Shown piece by piece: positions 24,718 through 34,706 of a stretch of 64,000 bases of DNA. The position numbers were made by a program, and so were the translations under genes. The stretch's first letter is position 1. Every line of letters begins with the position of its first letter. Below the pieces are notes generated by a model. It was given only the letters and a program-made list of their open reading frames with translations. It searched no databases and was not told where the DNA came from. The stretch is from an uncultured Lachnospiraceae bacterium (lineage in GTDB: Bacteria; Bacillota; Clostridia; Lachnospirales; Lachnospiraceae). The stretch is from positions 129,100 to 193,099 of the forward strand of contig CAJTOL010000004.1 of assembly GCA_910577645.1 (NCBI GenBank), in the 5' to 3' direction.

Positions 24718-26259
24718 TTATTTTACCAGCAGAGACTTTCCGGTCATTTCCTCAGGCTGCTCCATTCCCATCAGCTCAATAAGAGTAGGAGCAATGTCAG
24801 CCAGGCATCCGCCTTCTCTCAGCTTATAAGCCGGATCTGCATTTACCAGGATAAAGGGAACCGGATTGGTGGTGTGTGCAGTCCAAGGCTCGCCGGTGCC
24901 ATAGTCTACCAGCTGCTCTGCATTGCCATGGTCAGCGCAGATGAACATAACGCCGCCCATCTCTTTTACCGCGTCTACTGCCTGTCCAACGCAGCCGTCC
25001 ACGGTCTCAATCGCCTTGACAGCCGCCTCCTCAACGCCGGTGTGGCCAACCATATCCGGGTTTGCAAAGTTGATGATAATCACGTCATATTTGCCGGACT
25101 TAATGGCCTCAACCAGCTTATTGCAGACTTCAGGAGCGCTCATCTCCGGCTTTAAGTCGTAGGTGGCAACCTCCTTGGGAGAATTCACCAGGATCCGATC
25201 CTCACCCTCATTTGGCTCCTCAATGCCGCCGTTAAAGAAAAAGGTAACGTGGGCGTACTTCTCGGTCTCCGCAATTCTGGCCTGGGTCATATGGTTGGCT
25301 GCCAGGAATTCGCCAAAGGTGTTGGTAATGCTCTCTTTGTGGAAAGCAACCAGCTTATTGGCAATGGTCTCGTCGTAGTCGGTAAAGCAAACGTATACTA
25401 AATCCAGCTTCTTCTCTCTCTCAAATCCTGCAAAGTCATTGTCGCAGAATGCACGGGTGATCTCCCTTGCTCTGTCAGGCCGGAAATTATAGAAGATAAT
25501 GGAATCATGATCTTTAATAGTCGCTACCGGAGCGCCGTTCTCCATAACCACCATGGGCATTACAAACTCATCGTACTTCTCCTGGTCGTAGGAAGCCTGA
25601 ATTCCGCCGGTTGCAGAATCAGCGGGGACACCCTGGCCCTTGGTCAATGCCGCGTAAGCCTTCTGCACACGATCCCAGTTCTTATCCCGATCCATTGCGT
25701 AGTAACGGCCTGCCACCGTGGCAACCTTACCTACCCCGATTTCCGCCATCTTGTCTTCCAGCTGAGCGACAAAATCCTTGCCGGATGCAGGCGGGGTATC
25801 CCGTCCGTCCAGGAAACAATGTACATAAACCTTCTCAAGGCCCTCTCTCTTAGCCAGTTCCAGCAAGCCATAGATGTGGGTAATATGGCTGTGCACGCCG
25901 CCGTCAGAAACCAATCCGTACATGTGAAGGGACGAATCGTACTTCTTACAGTTTGCAACTGCCTCCTTAAATGCAGGAATATCAAAGAAATCTCCGTCCT
26001 GGATGGACTTGGTAATACGGGTCAGCTCCTGATATACAATGCGGCCTGCTCCCATATTTAAATGGCCTACCTCAGAGTTTCCCATCTGACCGTCGGGAAG
26101 CCCTACTGCCATACCGCTGGCATTTCCCTTTACAAAAGGATACTGCTTCATCAGCTGATCCATAACGGGAGTTTTTGCCTGGCAGATTGCGTTGTGGCTG
26201 CAGTTATCATTTAAGCCATAGCCGTCCAAAATCATTAATACAGTTGGTTTCTTGCTCAT
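24718..26259 (-). CDS. gpmI: 2,3-bisphosphoglycerate-independent phosphoglycerate mutase
   Basis: 513 residues, the usual family length. It interconverts 3- and 2-phosphoglycerate in glycolysis. The two Mn2+ sites of the alkaline phosphatase-like fold are visible: D12 in MILDGYG, S62 in QMGNSEVGHLNMG as the phosphoserine nucleophile, and the late cluster DMVGHTGV, FICADHGNAEQ and TAHTTNPVPF. AAGGAGATTATAGAA precedes the ATG. It is a single gene with its own promoter (26310-26338) and terminator (24661-24695). Confidence 0.97.
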   Translation of the reverse strand: MSKKPTVLMILDGYGLNDNCSHNAICQAKTPVMDQLMKQYPFVKGNASGMAVGLPDGQMGNSEVGHLNMGAGRIVYQELTRITKSIQDGDFFDIPAFKEAVANCKKYDSSLHMYGLVSDGGVHSHITHIYGLLELAKREGLEKVYVHCFLDGRDTPPASGKDFVAQLEDKMAEIGVGKVATVAGRYYAMDRDKNWDRVQKAYAALTKGQGVPADSATGGIQASYDQEKYDEFVMPMVVMENGAPVATIKDHDSIIFYNFRPDRAREITRAFCDNDFAGFEREKKLDLVYVCFTDYDETIANKLVAFHKESITNTFGEFLAANHMTQARIAETEKYAHVTFFFNGGIEEPNEGEDRILVNSPKEVATYDLKPEMSAPEVCNKLVEAIKSGKYDVIIINFANPDMVGHTGVEEAAVKAIETVDGCVGQAVDAVKEMGGVMFICADHGNAEQLVDYGTGEPWTAHTTNPVPFILVNADPAYKLREGGCLADIAPTLIELMGMEQPEEMTGKSLLVK

Positions 26260-26309
26260 TTCTATAATCTCCTTTCAAAACCTTCGTGCCCCAAGGCTCT
26301 CTGGGGATT

Positions 26310-26338
26310 ATTGTACTCCAATGTTAAAAATATAGCAA
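26310..26338 (-). promoter_or_regulatory. Promoter of gpmI
   Basis: On the minus strand TTGCTA (26333-26338) and TACAAT (26310-26315) have a 17-base spacer. A short hairpin, CCCCAGAGAGCCTTGGGG, lies in the leader before the start codon. Confidence 0.7.
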
Positions 26339-26369
26339 GTCTATTTTCAAATTCCGCCTCTGTCTGAAT

Positions 26370-27698
26370 CTATCTCATATCATACTGATCATTGGCTGTG
26401 TCATTCCTCCATTCTGCCGAGATCTCCACATCATTCCACTTCCAGTCCCGAATCCCGGACAAACGTCCAAATTCCTTTGCCTGGATTTTCACATGTTCCA
26501 AAACCACATTGATCATAGGCTTTTCCGGAAAAGCATCCACTTCAAAAGCCCTGGAAGGCCCTTCATAATCCGGCTCATTCCATGCGGCAACATTTCGAAT
26601 CACCAGATTCTTTACCTGAGGGATTCCCTTTTCCGCCGGAACCACCGGAGCCGTCAGGACTTTCCAATGGGCGGGGATCTCCCCTTCATAGCCTTCCGGG
26701 ATCCGGCAATAGCTATAGGCCGGATGCCAGTTTAAACACATATTAAAAGGGTATTTCACATTAACCATTTCCAGGTTTTCCACCAGAACATCTTCAATAA
26801 TCCCGCCTCTTGTCTTTGCCGACTTCACCCGGAATCCACAGTCTGTCCCCCTGTATTTCAGATTCCGGACGGTAATGCCTTTTATTCCGCCGGAAGTTTC
26901 ACTTCCAATGGTTACTCCGCATCCGGTAAGGATTTGGCAGTCCTGAATCCGGACATCCCGGCAGGGCCGGTTTACCCTGAGCCCGTCTGCATCCCGGCCT
27001 GATTTTACGCAGATGCTGTCATCATTACACGCAATCCTGCAGCGTTCCACCACCACATGCTCACTGGAATCAATATCAATTCCATCTGTGCTTGGGCCGG
27101 CATTATCATAGATGGAAAGGCCGTCAATGTGAACCTGTCTGGAATAGCAGACATGGATGTTCCAAAAACCGGAACGGCGGCTTTCAAAGCCGGAAAGCTC
27201 TACATCCTCACTGTCCATTACCACCAGATTCCGGACTCTCCTGCAGTCATAATCTACGCACCACCGCAGATCTTTGGCATCGTAGAGCTTTCTCATACCG
27301 CCTTTTTCGTCTTCCCCCCAGTATTTCTTCCACCAATAAGGTCCCTGGCCGTCAATGCATCCTTTTCCGGTGACCTTCACGTCTTTCTGTCCGTTAATAT
27401 TTAAGATCCCCACAGGCCACTCCATCTCAATTCCCGCTACTCTTGTGGGAAGGATCGGGTATTTGCTCTCATCTGTAGTTCCCAGAAGAACCGCTCCTTC
27501 CTCCATTCGAAATTCCATGTGGCTTTTTAAAAATAAGGAGCTGGTTAAATACGTCCCTTTTTCCAGCAAAACCACAGGTCTTTTCCCTTCCCCGGCCGCT
27601 TTCCCCGCCTGGTCGATAGCCCTTTGAATGGCTGCCGTATCCCATGTCACACCGTCTCCCGCTGCCCCCGATTGTCTCGGATTAAAAATCTGTTCCAT
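26370..27698 (-). CDS. Glycoside hydrolase family 28 (polygalacturonase-type)
   Basis: 442 residues of right-handed parallel beta-helix GH28. The three catalytic aspartates are in the family motifs STDGIDID (near residue 203) and CNDDSICVKSG (near residue 222), followed by CGVTIGSETSGG and the substrate-binding FRVKSAKTRGG, which corresponds to the RIK motif. There is no signal peptide, so it acts inside the cell on imported oligosaccharides, probably removing galacturonate units. The start overlaps the end of the GH105 gene by 17 bases. It is the last gene of the pectin-type operon; no clear terminator follows before gpmI's promoter. Confidence 0.92.
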   Translation of the reverse strand: MEQIFNPRQSGAAGDGVTWDTAAIQRAIDQAGKAAGEGKRPVVLLEKGTYLTSSLFLKSHMEFRMEEGAVLLGTTDESKYPILPTRVAGIEMEWPVGILNINGQKDVKVTGKGCIDGQGPYWWKKYWGEDEKGGMRKLYDAKDLRWCVDYDCRRVRNLVVMDSEDVELSGFESRRSGFWNIHVCYSRQVHIDGLSIYDNAGPSTDGIDIDSSEHVVVERCRIACNDDSICVKSGRDADGLRVNRPCRDVRIQDCQILTGCGVTIGSETSGGIKGITVRNLKYRGTDCGFRVKSAKTRGGIIEDVLVENLEMVNVKYPFNMCLNWHPAYSYCRIPEGYEGEIPAHWKVLTAPVVPAEKGIPQVKNLVIRNVAAWNEPDYEGPSRAFEVDAFPEKPMINVVLEHVKIQAKEFGRLSGIRDWKWNDVEISAEWRNDTANDQYDMR

Positions 27699-29940
27699 TT
27701 CTTTCCTCCATTGACTGCTTCATTTTCTCCACTTCCATACCGGCCAGCATCACAATGCCGGTGCCGTGGGTATCGTTTTTATTCCAGCTTAACTCATTGG
27801 CGTAGTATTCTTTGCTGAAAGAGTAACCGGAACCGCGGCACACGCCGTAAATATTCCCTTTCCAGTCAATGGCTTTCTCACAGAGTCCCTGCCAGCCTTT
27901 CACTGCCCCGGCTGCATAAAGACTTTTTTCTTCCAGCCACCCATAGCGGACGCCTCTGGCAAATCCGTAGATAAACATGGCGGTGCAGGACGTCTCCTCA
28001 TAAGAATCCGGAACTGTTAAAACCTGATGCCACATCCCCTCCTCTCCCTGAAGCTTTAAATACCCCTGGCACAGGGTCCGGAAAATAGAAAGAATCTCTT
28101 CCCGTTCCGGATCCGTCTCCTTCATCACTGCCAGAAGCTCTGTCAGGGAAAACAGAACCCAGCCGTTTCCTCTGCCCCAGGGCACCTCTGTCTGTACCTG
28201 AAAATGGGTGTCATAAATGTGGGACATAATCTGAACCCCGGGCATATATAAATACCGGAAAAAGCCCCTGGCCTGCCGCGCCGCGTCACGCAGGAAAGAA
28301 ATATCCCCGCTCCTCTCATAATAACGGCATAAAAAGGGGATGCTCATATACATGTCATCCGCCCACATGGTTTCATTCATAACCGGCAGATAGGAATGGT
28401 TCCTGTAAAATGTACCGTCCTCCAGGCGCTGCTGGCCATGTTTCACATAGGCTGCCACCATACTCCCGATCTTCTCTCCATCCGGAATTTCATGATCCTT
28501 CATCACTTCCAGCATGGCAGAAGCAAAAGAACCGCAGTCATCCAGGCTGTCAATGGTGGTCAGCTGGTTGTGAAACGGCGCGGCCCCGTAAAAGGACTGA
28601 TCCCAGAGGCAGTAATCGTAAAATCCGGCGCATTTCTTCATATGGCCTTCCACATAGGACAAAATGGCCGGATCCTCCAGCAAACGGCCTCCCTGGATCA
28701 TGCCGTAAAGGGTAACGCCTAACGGATAGTTCCATTCTCCATAAAGAACTCCTTCATTAAACGGCCGAAGATATACATCCGGCATATCCGCCCTCCAGAA
28801 AGACATTCCTTTCTGGGTAAGAAAGGGCTTCCGGAACGTCAGCATTTCCTCTATATCCAGTTCCTGTTCCCAATGAAAAGGCCCTGCGTACAGCCAGGAA
28901 AGTTCCCTTCCCTCCGCCAATGCCGCCGGGCACCTTACCGGAAGGATTTCCCCGGATTCCTTTATGGATACAGACAGTTCCGTTTCCCCGCCTTCAAGGG
29001 CGATTATATGGCTGCCGCCGCTAAGCCTTACCTCCCGCTGCCATCGGCCTTCTGCTTTCCCCAGGCTCATGCCGTCCACCCACAGAATTCCTTCCGGATT
29101 GCCCCATCCGTTTCCATCCTCCTGTCCTTTCACCTCTCCGGAAAATAAAAGGGTTTCCGGAACCGGCAGGAAAATCTTCCCGGCACTTACCATTTTCCTC
29201 CTGATTTCCTGATCTGCTCTCCCCTGCCTGTCCTGACAGCCCTTTTCTTTCCCGTCCCCGGTCTCTTTTCTATCCCCGAAAAGCCGCTCCATCACCGATT
29301 CCGGCCTGTCCTCCTTCCAGGAAATTTCCGGATACCAGTGGATGTTACTCTTCTCTTCCCCTTCTGAAAGCTCTGGAATCCGTTCTACAGGCTTTTTATA
29401 TGGCCTGCTGTACACAAAGCCGCTCATTCCCTGATGTTCTCTGTCCGGGCTGAAAAACTGGATTCTCCTCCCTTTATAAGAGTTGCTGCCTATCCGGAAC
29501 CCGCATCCCAAAGGTGTGGAAACGCACTGGAAAAACAGGCTGTTTTCCCCTCCTTTTAGATCCAGGCAGATATGGGAAACCTGATCTGCAAACCGTTCCT
29601 GTACATGGCTGGTGCAAAAAGAAAGCACGCCGTTGACCCAGATCTTTACCGGCCCAAATGCGCTGAAGCGGAAGGAAAAAGGCCCTGCCTGGGCCGGTTT
29701 CAGCTTGGCCCAGGCGTATATATACTGTTCCGGCAAAAGCTCCAGAAACTTTTCATGGAGGGCTATTTCCTCCATATAATCTTCTGAAATGGGAAAATTA
29801 TCTTTACTCCTTAAATAATAGGTTACAGGAACCGGCGGATTGTCTGCCATAAACCGGGTTGCAATGATTTTCAGCACGGTCTTTGGCTCACCGCCTGCCC
29901 TGGCCCCCATTCCCTCTTCTCTTGGGAAATACTCGTTCAT
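27682..29940 (-). CDS. GH105-type unsaturated glycuronyl hydrolase with N-terminal beta domain
   Basis: 752 residues. The C-terminal part, about 385-750, is the alpha/alpha-barrel of GH88/GH105 enzymes, which remove 4,5-unsaturated uronic acid from the ends of lyase products. Signs are WNYPLGVTLYGM, the DSLDDCGSFASAM and MWADDMYMSIPFL segments with the acidic catalytic residues, and EVPWGRGNGWVLFSL. The N-terminal half (about 1-370) is predicted beta-rich and contains a segment like a sandwich domain; such an extension roughly doubles the usual GH105 length of about 370. No signal peptide. Two bases separate it from the upstream GH106-like gene. Confidence 0.87.
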   Translation of the reverse strand: MNEYFPREEGMGARAGGEPKTVLKIIATRFMADNPPVPVTYYLRSKDNFPISEDYMEEIALHEKFLELLPEQYIYAWAKLKPAQAGPFSFRFSAFGPVKIWVNGVLSFCTSHVQERFADQVSHICLDLKGGENSLFFQCVSTPLGCGFRIGSNSYKGRRIQFFSPDREHQGMSGFVYSRPYKKPVERIPELSEGEEKSNIHWYPEISWKEDRPESVMERLFGDRKETGDGKEKGCQDRQGRADQEIRRKMVSAGKIFLPVPETLLFSGEVKGQEDGNGWGNPEGILWVDGMSLGKAEGRWQREVRLSGGSHIIALEGGETELSVSIKESGEILPVRCPAALAEGRELSWLYAGPFHWEQELDIEEMLTFRKPFLTQKGMSFWRADMPDVYLRPFNEGVLYGEWNYPLGVTLYGMIQGGRLLEDPAILSYVEGHMKKCAGFYDYCLWDQSFYGAAPFHNQLTTIDSLDDCGSFASAMLEVMKDHEIPDGEKIGSMVAAYVKHGQQRLEDGTFYRNHSYLPVMNETMWADDMYMSIPFLCRYYERSGDISFLRDAARQARGFFRYLYMPGVQIMSHIYDTHFQVQTEVPWGRGNGWVLFSLTELLAVMKETDPEREEILSIFRTLCQGYLKLQGEEGMWHQVLTVPDSYEETSCTAMFIYGFARGVRYGWLEEKSLYAAGAVKGWQGLCEKAIDWKGNIYGVCRGSGYSFSKEYYANELSWNKNDTHGTGIVMLAGMEVEKMKQSMEERNGTDF

Positions 29941-29942
29941 CC

Positions 29943-32900
29943 TTATTCTCCTTTTTCCGGCATAATGGCAAACAGCTGATGGCTGTCATAGTCAAAATAA
30001 GTTCCGTCCAGCATATTGGCCAAAGTATTGGTGATAACAACACGAATCTGATTCCCTTCTTCCTTCAGAAGGTCTTTGGGGCAGTCCCAGACATAGGGGG
30101 CATAGGCTTTCACCCCCAGACTGGTTCCATTTACCGTAATTTGGATACAGTCATAAGACGGAACCTTTTGATCCAGACGGACTGCCGCAGCTTTTCCCAA
30201 AAGTCCTTCCGCTCCCATTTCTTTTAAGCTCATGGTACGTTCATATTCCATAGAACCGCTGTAAAAGGGGAATCCCCTGCACCAGTGTCCGTCTGGATTT
30301 CCATATTCCGGCTGGCCGGTTAATACAAACATCCCGTCTCTCTGTTCCACTCCAAAGCTGCCCTGGAGATACACCGGATCCCGCAGGCCGTCCTCATCTT
30401 TTTCTATGGTCATTTCAAATATAATCTGATTTTTTCCCTTTCTTACCAGATGTCCGATTGAAAGGGATTGATTGTTCTGATCATTTATCCGGATTGGCTT
30501 CCACTGGCTCAGATCCACCGGACGGCCGTTGATCCGGATCCCATATGGGCCTGCCGCCGTCTCCCGATCCATAAAAAGGCACAGGTCTTTCGGGACTTCC
30601 TCTGCCAGGAAGGAAATGCCGTACCAGCAGGAAATAGGGTAAGCAGGTTTTATCTTCTTTGGCGTTCCAAACTCTCCGGAAAACCGCAGCAGATCTTTTT
30701 CCAGAAGCTTTAAGGAATCACACTGCTCAATAAAAGGTTTTGTATCGGTAAGTTTCCAGTTTTCTCTATCCAATGACATCTCCACAGTCCCAAACCGGCA
30801 GATATTTTTCCCCTCCGGCCGGATCTTCCACTGCCCCCGGGCAGGAATCCGGATTTCCCGCCAATGTTCCGGCGGTTCCGGTTTCCGGGAAGTTTCTGAC
30901 CGGCAGAGTTTGATCCACTGGCTTTCAAAGCCTTCCAGCTCCAGGATCACCCTTCCTTCTGATACCGGGATCCGGTTTTGTTCTCCCGTCTCCAGATTAT
31001 ATCGGGTTGCCTCAACGGCTCCTTCCCCACAGTTCCATACAAATTCTGCCGTGGCCGGGCCCTTTCCCTGATTAGCGGCAAAGCAGTAAAAGCTTCCCTC
31101 TTCGTCCCTGCGGACACAGCCTATCACCTCTTTGGGATTTCCCTCTGTTACCCGGCAGGCAATCGGTTCCTCTATATGTTCCCGGCACAGGCGGATCAGT
31201 TCCTCTTCCTTTAATTCCGGAAGGAAGAAGGCAGACTCTGCTTCAAACATCTGTTTCCACGCGGTTTCTGTCTCTTCATCCCTTTCTTCCCGGTCTATGG
31301 AACGGTCCGGAAGGGTTTCTATGCCAATGACGCAGCCCCCCTGGGCGGTAAACTCCTCCAGCCTTTTTCTGGTTTCCCCTTCCATGCAGAAGCAAGGCGG
31401 GATCACCACTACAGAATAGCAGGCCTTTCCTATCCGGATCCTTCCCCCGGAAATCTCTGCTGCCTCCAAAAGCTCCAGATCCAGATGATCGTAATCCATC
31501 TGATGGAAAAGAATGGTTTTGCAGACCTTCACCCACCTTTCCCGGATCCTGTGGCAGGCAGCCTTTTCCTCCCCGGACTCTCCCTCATAAGAAAACCCAT
31601 GGAAGGGGTTTCCAAGGCTGGTCCACAGCGACGCAACCGGATCCAGAACCGCTATCTCTGTCTGAGCCTCTGTGCCGGTTACCAGAACCCCCATTCTTCC
31701 CACATAATCAGCCAGCTTCCGGTAATGCTTCCAGTAAGGATTCTGTAAAAACTGGGAAGGCGGTGCATCATGCTTGGTAATGTCCTGGATGGTGTAATAA
31801 AAGGCATGAAAATTATAAAGGTTGATCCCGCTGCTTCCCAGGCGGTCAATCATCCACTTGGCATCCTGGAGAGTCATGGTCCAGCCTACGCTGTGGAAGC
31901 TTTCAATCATGGCATATTCCTTTCCCAGCTGTCTGGCCAGGGAGCTGACTGCCTTGGCATTGCTCCTGTAGTTGGGAATATACTGGTCATAGAGCCATTC
32001 CAGGGACTTTCCCAGCTTTTCATGGGCCGTATCCCCCCCTGGAATGTCGCTGTAGCGCTGGGTGCTGTGGCGCATGGACGGGACTTCCGTCGCATAGGAA
32101 AGGCGGTTATCCCTGCACCACTCCCCTACCTGTTTGTGGTAGCTGGAGCGGAACAGGGCGTGGGCAGTTTCATACAGATCGTACCGCACCTTCCTGGCAT
32201 TTTCCACGGACAGGTCATGAAGGGCGGGAAGATGTTCCAAAACAGAATATCCATGGCGTTTCTCAAACTCTTCCGGTATCAGCCTTGACCATGGAATGGG
32301 GCTTAAGAGCCCTACTTCATCGGAAAACATCCCGTGTACCGTAATGCCAAACTGCTCTCCCACCGCTCTCCTGTAACATTCATGGGTGGTGGCAAGGAAG
32401 GTTTTTACCGCTTCCTTATTACACGGATCGAAAAACCCTCCGTAATACTTAAAATCCCCCATAGCCTCTTCCAGATAAAGCTCCACTCTCCAGCTCCCTT
32501 CCTCCAGCCGCGGAAGCTTTCCTTTTAAGATTTTTGTGGGGCCATAGGAAAAGAATCGTTTATTGTTGTATCTGGTCAGGCCGGTCTGCTGATAAATCTT
32601 CTCTTTCTGAAGATTTCCCACCCAGTCTTTTAAATCAACCGCCTGTTCCCAGCAGGTAACGCCTTTCTTATCCACAGGATACGCCTTGGCAAACAGGATC
32701 CTGCTCCAGCCCAGATCCTCTGCCAGGCTCTCCCCCCCGGCCACATCCAGCCGTTTATGGCAAAGCCGCATATGTTCTGCTTCCGGATGCTCTAAAAGGA
32801 CTTCTCCGCCGCTCATACCGCTGGGATAAGGGTATTCGTCATAGAGCCAGGCCTCCAGGCCCTGATTTTTTGCCTCCCTGCAGGCAAATTGTATCAGCTC

Positions 32901-33092
32901 AAACCATTCTTTGGAAAGATAGGGAACCGTCATTCCCTGCCTTGCACAGATAAACATACCGCCAAGGCCTTTCTCCCCCATCTCCCTGATTTGGAGGCAG
33001 ATCTCTTCTTTTGTCATCTCCCCGTTCCAAAACCAGAAGGGCTTAATCCGGTATTTTGCCGGCGGATTCTGAAACTCCCTCATCGATACCAT
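29943..33092 (-). CDS. Large GH106-like glycoside hydrolase (putative alpha-L-rhamnosidase)
   Basis: 1049 residues. The N-terminus (KPFWFWNGEMTKEEICLQI at about 17-36) and the early EYPYPSGMSGG segment are typical of the GH106-like superfamily of large rhamnosidases. A TIM-barrel-like part runs to about residue 600. Beta-sandwich modules follow, the last with a galactose-binding-like look (GIRINGRPVDLSQW, IQITVNGTSLGVKAYAP). No signal peptide. GGAGG lies eight bases before the ATG at 33092. It sits between the binding-protein gene and the GH105 gene. Rhamnose removal fits rhamnogalacturonan breakdown, but this branch of the superfamily also holds uncharacterised enzymes, so specificity is inferred from context. 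Confidence 0.8.
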   Translation of the reverse strand: MVSMREFQNPPAKYRIKPFWFWNGEMTKEEICLQIREMGEKGLGGMFICARQGMTVPYLSKEWFELIQFACREAKNQGLEAWLYDEYPYPSGMSGGEVLLEHPEAEHMRLCHKRLDVAGGESLAEDLGWSRILFAKAYPVDKKGVTCWEQAVDLKDWVGNLQKEKIYQQTGLTRYNNKRFFSYGPTKILKGKLPRLEEGSWRVELYLEEAMGDFKYYGGFFDPCNKEAVKTFLATTHECYRRAVGEQFGITVHGMFSDEVGLLSPIPWSRLIPEEFEKRHGYSVLEHLPALHDLSVENARKVRYDLYETAHALFRSSYHKQVGEWCRDNRLSYATEVPSMRHSTQRYSDIPGGDTAHEKLGKSLEWLYDQYIPNYRSNAKAVSSLARQLGKEYAMIESFHSVGWTMTLQDAKWMIDRLGSSGINLYNFHAFYYTIQDITKHDAPPSQFLQNPYWKHYRKLADYVGRMGVLVTGTEAQTEIAVLDPVASLWTSLGNPFHGFSYEGESGEEKAACHRIRERWVKVCKTILFHQMDYDHLDLELLEAAEISGGRIRIGKACYSVVVIPPCFCMEGETRKRLEEFTAQGGCVIGIETLPDRSIDREERDEETETAWKQMFEAESAFFLPELKEEELIRLCREHIEEPIACRVTEGNPKEVIGCVRRDEEGSFYCFAANQGKGPATAEFVWNCGEGAVEATRYNLETGEQNRIPVSEGRVILELEGFESQWIKLCRSETSRKPEPPEHWREIRIPARGQWKIRPEGKNICRFGTVEMSLDRENWKLTDTKPFIEQCDSLKLLEKDLLRFSGEFGTPKKIKPAYPISCWYGISFLAEEVPKDLCLFMDRETAAGPYGIRINGRPVDLSQWKPIRINDQNNQSLSIGHLVRKGKNQIIFEMTIEKDEDGLRDPVYLQGSFGVEQRDGMFVLTGQPEYGNPDGHWCRGFPFYSGSMEYERTMSLKEMGAEGLLGKAAAVRLDQKVPSYDCIQITVNGTSLGVKAYAPYVWDCPKDLLKEEGNQIRVVITNTLANMLDGTYFDYDSHQLFAIMPEKGE

Positions 33093-33124
33093 TCTCTCTG
33101 CCTCCTAATCTGCAAAGAATTTTG

Positions 33125-34660
33125 CTATTTCTCTAATTTTGCATATGCGGCATTTACTTCCTCAATCACCTTGTCGCCGCCGCTTCTGGACCACAAATCC
33201 CACTGAGCCTTTAACTGTTCTTCATCAATCTGGCCTACAATAAACTGGATTCTTGCATCCTCAATGATCTTGTCCAGGGCTACTCCGTTTCTGGTATACT
33301 CCTGGGAATCACCCAGAACGCCTGCCGCCGGGTCAGAAATTGCATACTGTTCATTGGCTGCGATGGTTTCCTGCTGCTTGTAGTAGAACTCACTTTCATT
33401 TAACGTTACATAGGGATCCATGTTTGGGGGATACTCGGTGTAAGAAACCAGCTGGTTCATTGCCTGGAACTCCTGTTTCAGGGTAGAATCCCCGGTTCTG
33501 GTCAGCTTGCCGTCGGATTCTAAGGTGTAATGTTTGCCTTCCAATCCATAGTTGGCCAGGGTCAGCATCTCTTCGTCGTTCATCTTATCCAGGAATTCCA
33601 GGCACTTACGAACTTCTTCCTCCGTCTTTGCAGCCTTGGTAATTACAAAGAATCCCTGGCATCCCAAAGTAGCCATAGTCCGGGGCTCAGAATTTTCCTC
33701 CTTCTTTACTGCGCCTACAAAATCAATTTCCGGTCCTTCAATTCCCTGGCTCATATAGTAGTCGGCAACCCGGCGGCCATCGTCAATGGTGTCAACCAGC
33801 ATACCGGCTTTCTGGGTCTTTAAATCATCTGTCTTGGTCGCCGCGTCTCTGGTGGGGAAATCTTTCTTAATAATGCCTTCTTCGCACAGCTTTCTTAACC
33901 ACCGCAGGCACTCCAAATACTCTTCTGTCTGGTGATCCGGAATCAGCTTTCCGTCTGCCTCTCCCCAGCCGTTGGGCGCGCCGAACCAGGTCTGAATAAT
34001 ATCTAAGGGAGCGGTGTACTTTGTGAGAGCAAGGCCGTATGTATCGTCCTTTCCGTTTCCGTCCGGATCTTCGTATGTAAATGCATACAGCATATCGTAA
34101 ATATCGTCAATGGTTTCCGGCTTTCCCAGCCCCAGCTTGTCCGCCCAGTCTTTTCGGTAAGTCATGCCGTTTCTCCCTAAAGCGCGGCCTCTGTAAATGC
34201 CGTACAGTTTTCCGTCGATTCGGATGTTGTCATTAACGGCTGCTTTAGAATTTTTTAAGTGAGGGAATTCCTGAAGCATGGACTCAATATCCCATAATGC
34301 CCCTGCTTTCGCCGCATTGATAATAACCGGGGATTTTGTCTCTGTGGCAAGTATCTGAGGCATGTCATCCCCGCCGCCTGCCAGCACCAGGTTTAATTTG
34401 TCATCGTAGTTGTCTTTCGGCGTCCACATAACATCCAGGTTTACATTGGTGTAATCTTCCACCTTTTTCTCGATTTCTGCGCCCACTTCCCCTTTCATCG
34501 GGTTTCCAAAGTAATCGTAGGTCATGGCCCGCAGGTTATATTTTCCCCCTGCGTCTGTGGCCTCTGTTTTACCCTTTCCGCATCCGGAAAGGCATCCTGC
34601 GGCCGCAGCAGCAGCCAGTCCTAATGTAATGGTCCGTTTCATATACTTTTTGTTTTTCAT
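33125..34660 (-). CDS. Oligosaccharide ABC transporter solute-binding lipoprotein, LplA-like
   Basis: 511 residues with a lipoprotein signal (lipobox LSGC, cysteine near residue 26) and the fold of family 1 extracellular solute-binding proteins. It resembles the LplA/YtcQ group that serves pectin oligosaccharide importers. A calcium-loop-like DPDGNGKDDTYGL occurs near residue 200, which is common in this subgroup. It would sit on the outer face of the membrane and hand oligogalacturonates or rhamnogalacturonan fragments to the two permeases upstream. It lies 46 bases after lplC and 32 bases before the GH106-like gene. Confidence 0.92.
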   Translation of the reverse strand: MKNKKYMKRTITLGLAAAAAAGCLSGCGKGKTEATDAGGKYNLRAMTYDYFGNPMKGEVGAEIEKKVEDYTNVNLDVMWTPKDNYDDKLNLVLAGGGDDMPQILATETKSPVIINAAKAGALWDIESMLQEFPHLKNSKAAVNDNIRIDGKLYGIYRGRALGRNGMTYRKDWADKLGLGKPETIDDIYDMLYAFTYEDPDGNGKDDTYGLALTKYTAPLDIIQTWFGAPNGWGEADGKLIPDHQTEEYLECLRWLRKLCEEGIIKKDFPTRDAATKTDDLKTQKAGMLVDTIDDGRRVADYYMSQGIEGPEIDFVGAVKKEENSEPRTMATLGCQGFFVITKAAKTEEEVRKCLEFLDKMNDEEMLTLANYGLEGKHYTLESDGKLTRTGDSTLKQEFQAMNQLVSYTEYPPNMDPYVTLNESEFYYKQQETIAANEQYAISDPAAGVLGDSQEYTRNGVALDKIIEDARIQFIVGQIDEEQLKAQWDLWSRSGGDKVIEEVNAAYAKLEK

Positions 34661-34706
34661 GTTTTCCCTCCATATTTAAATTTTAAAAAGAATTGTCAAA
34701 CACACT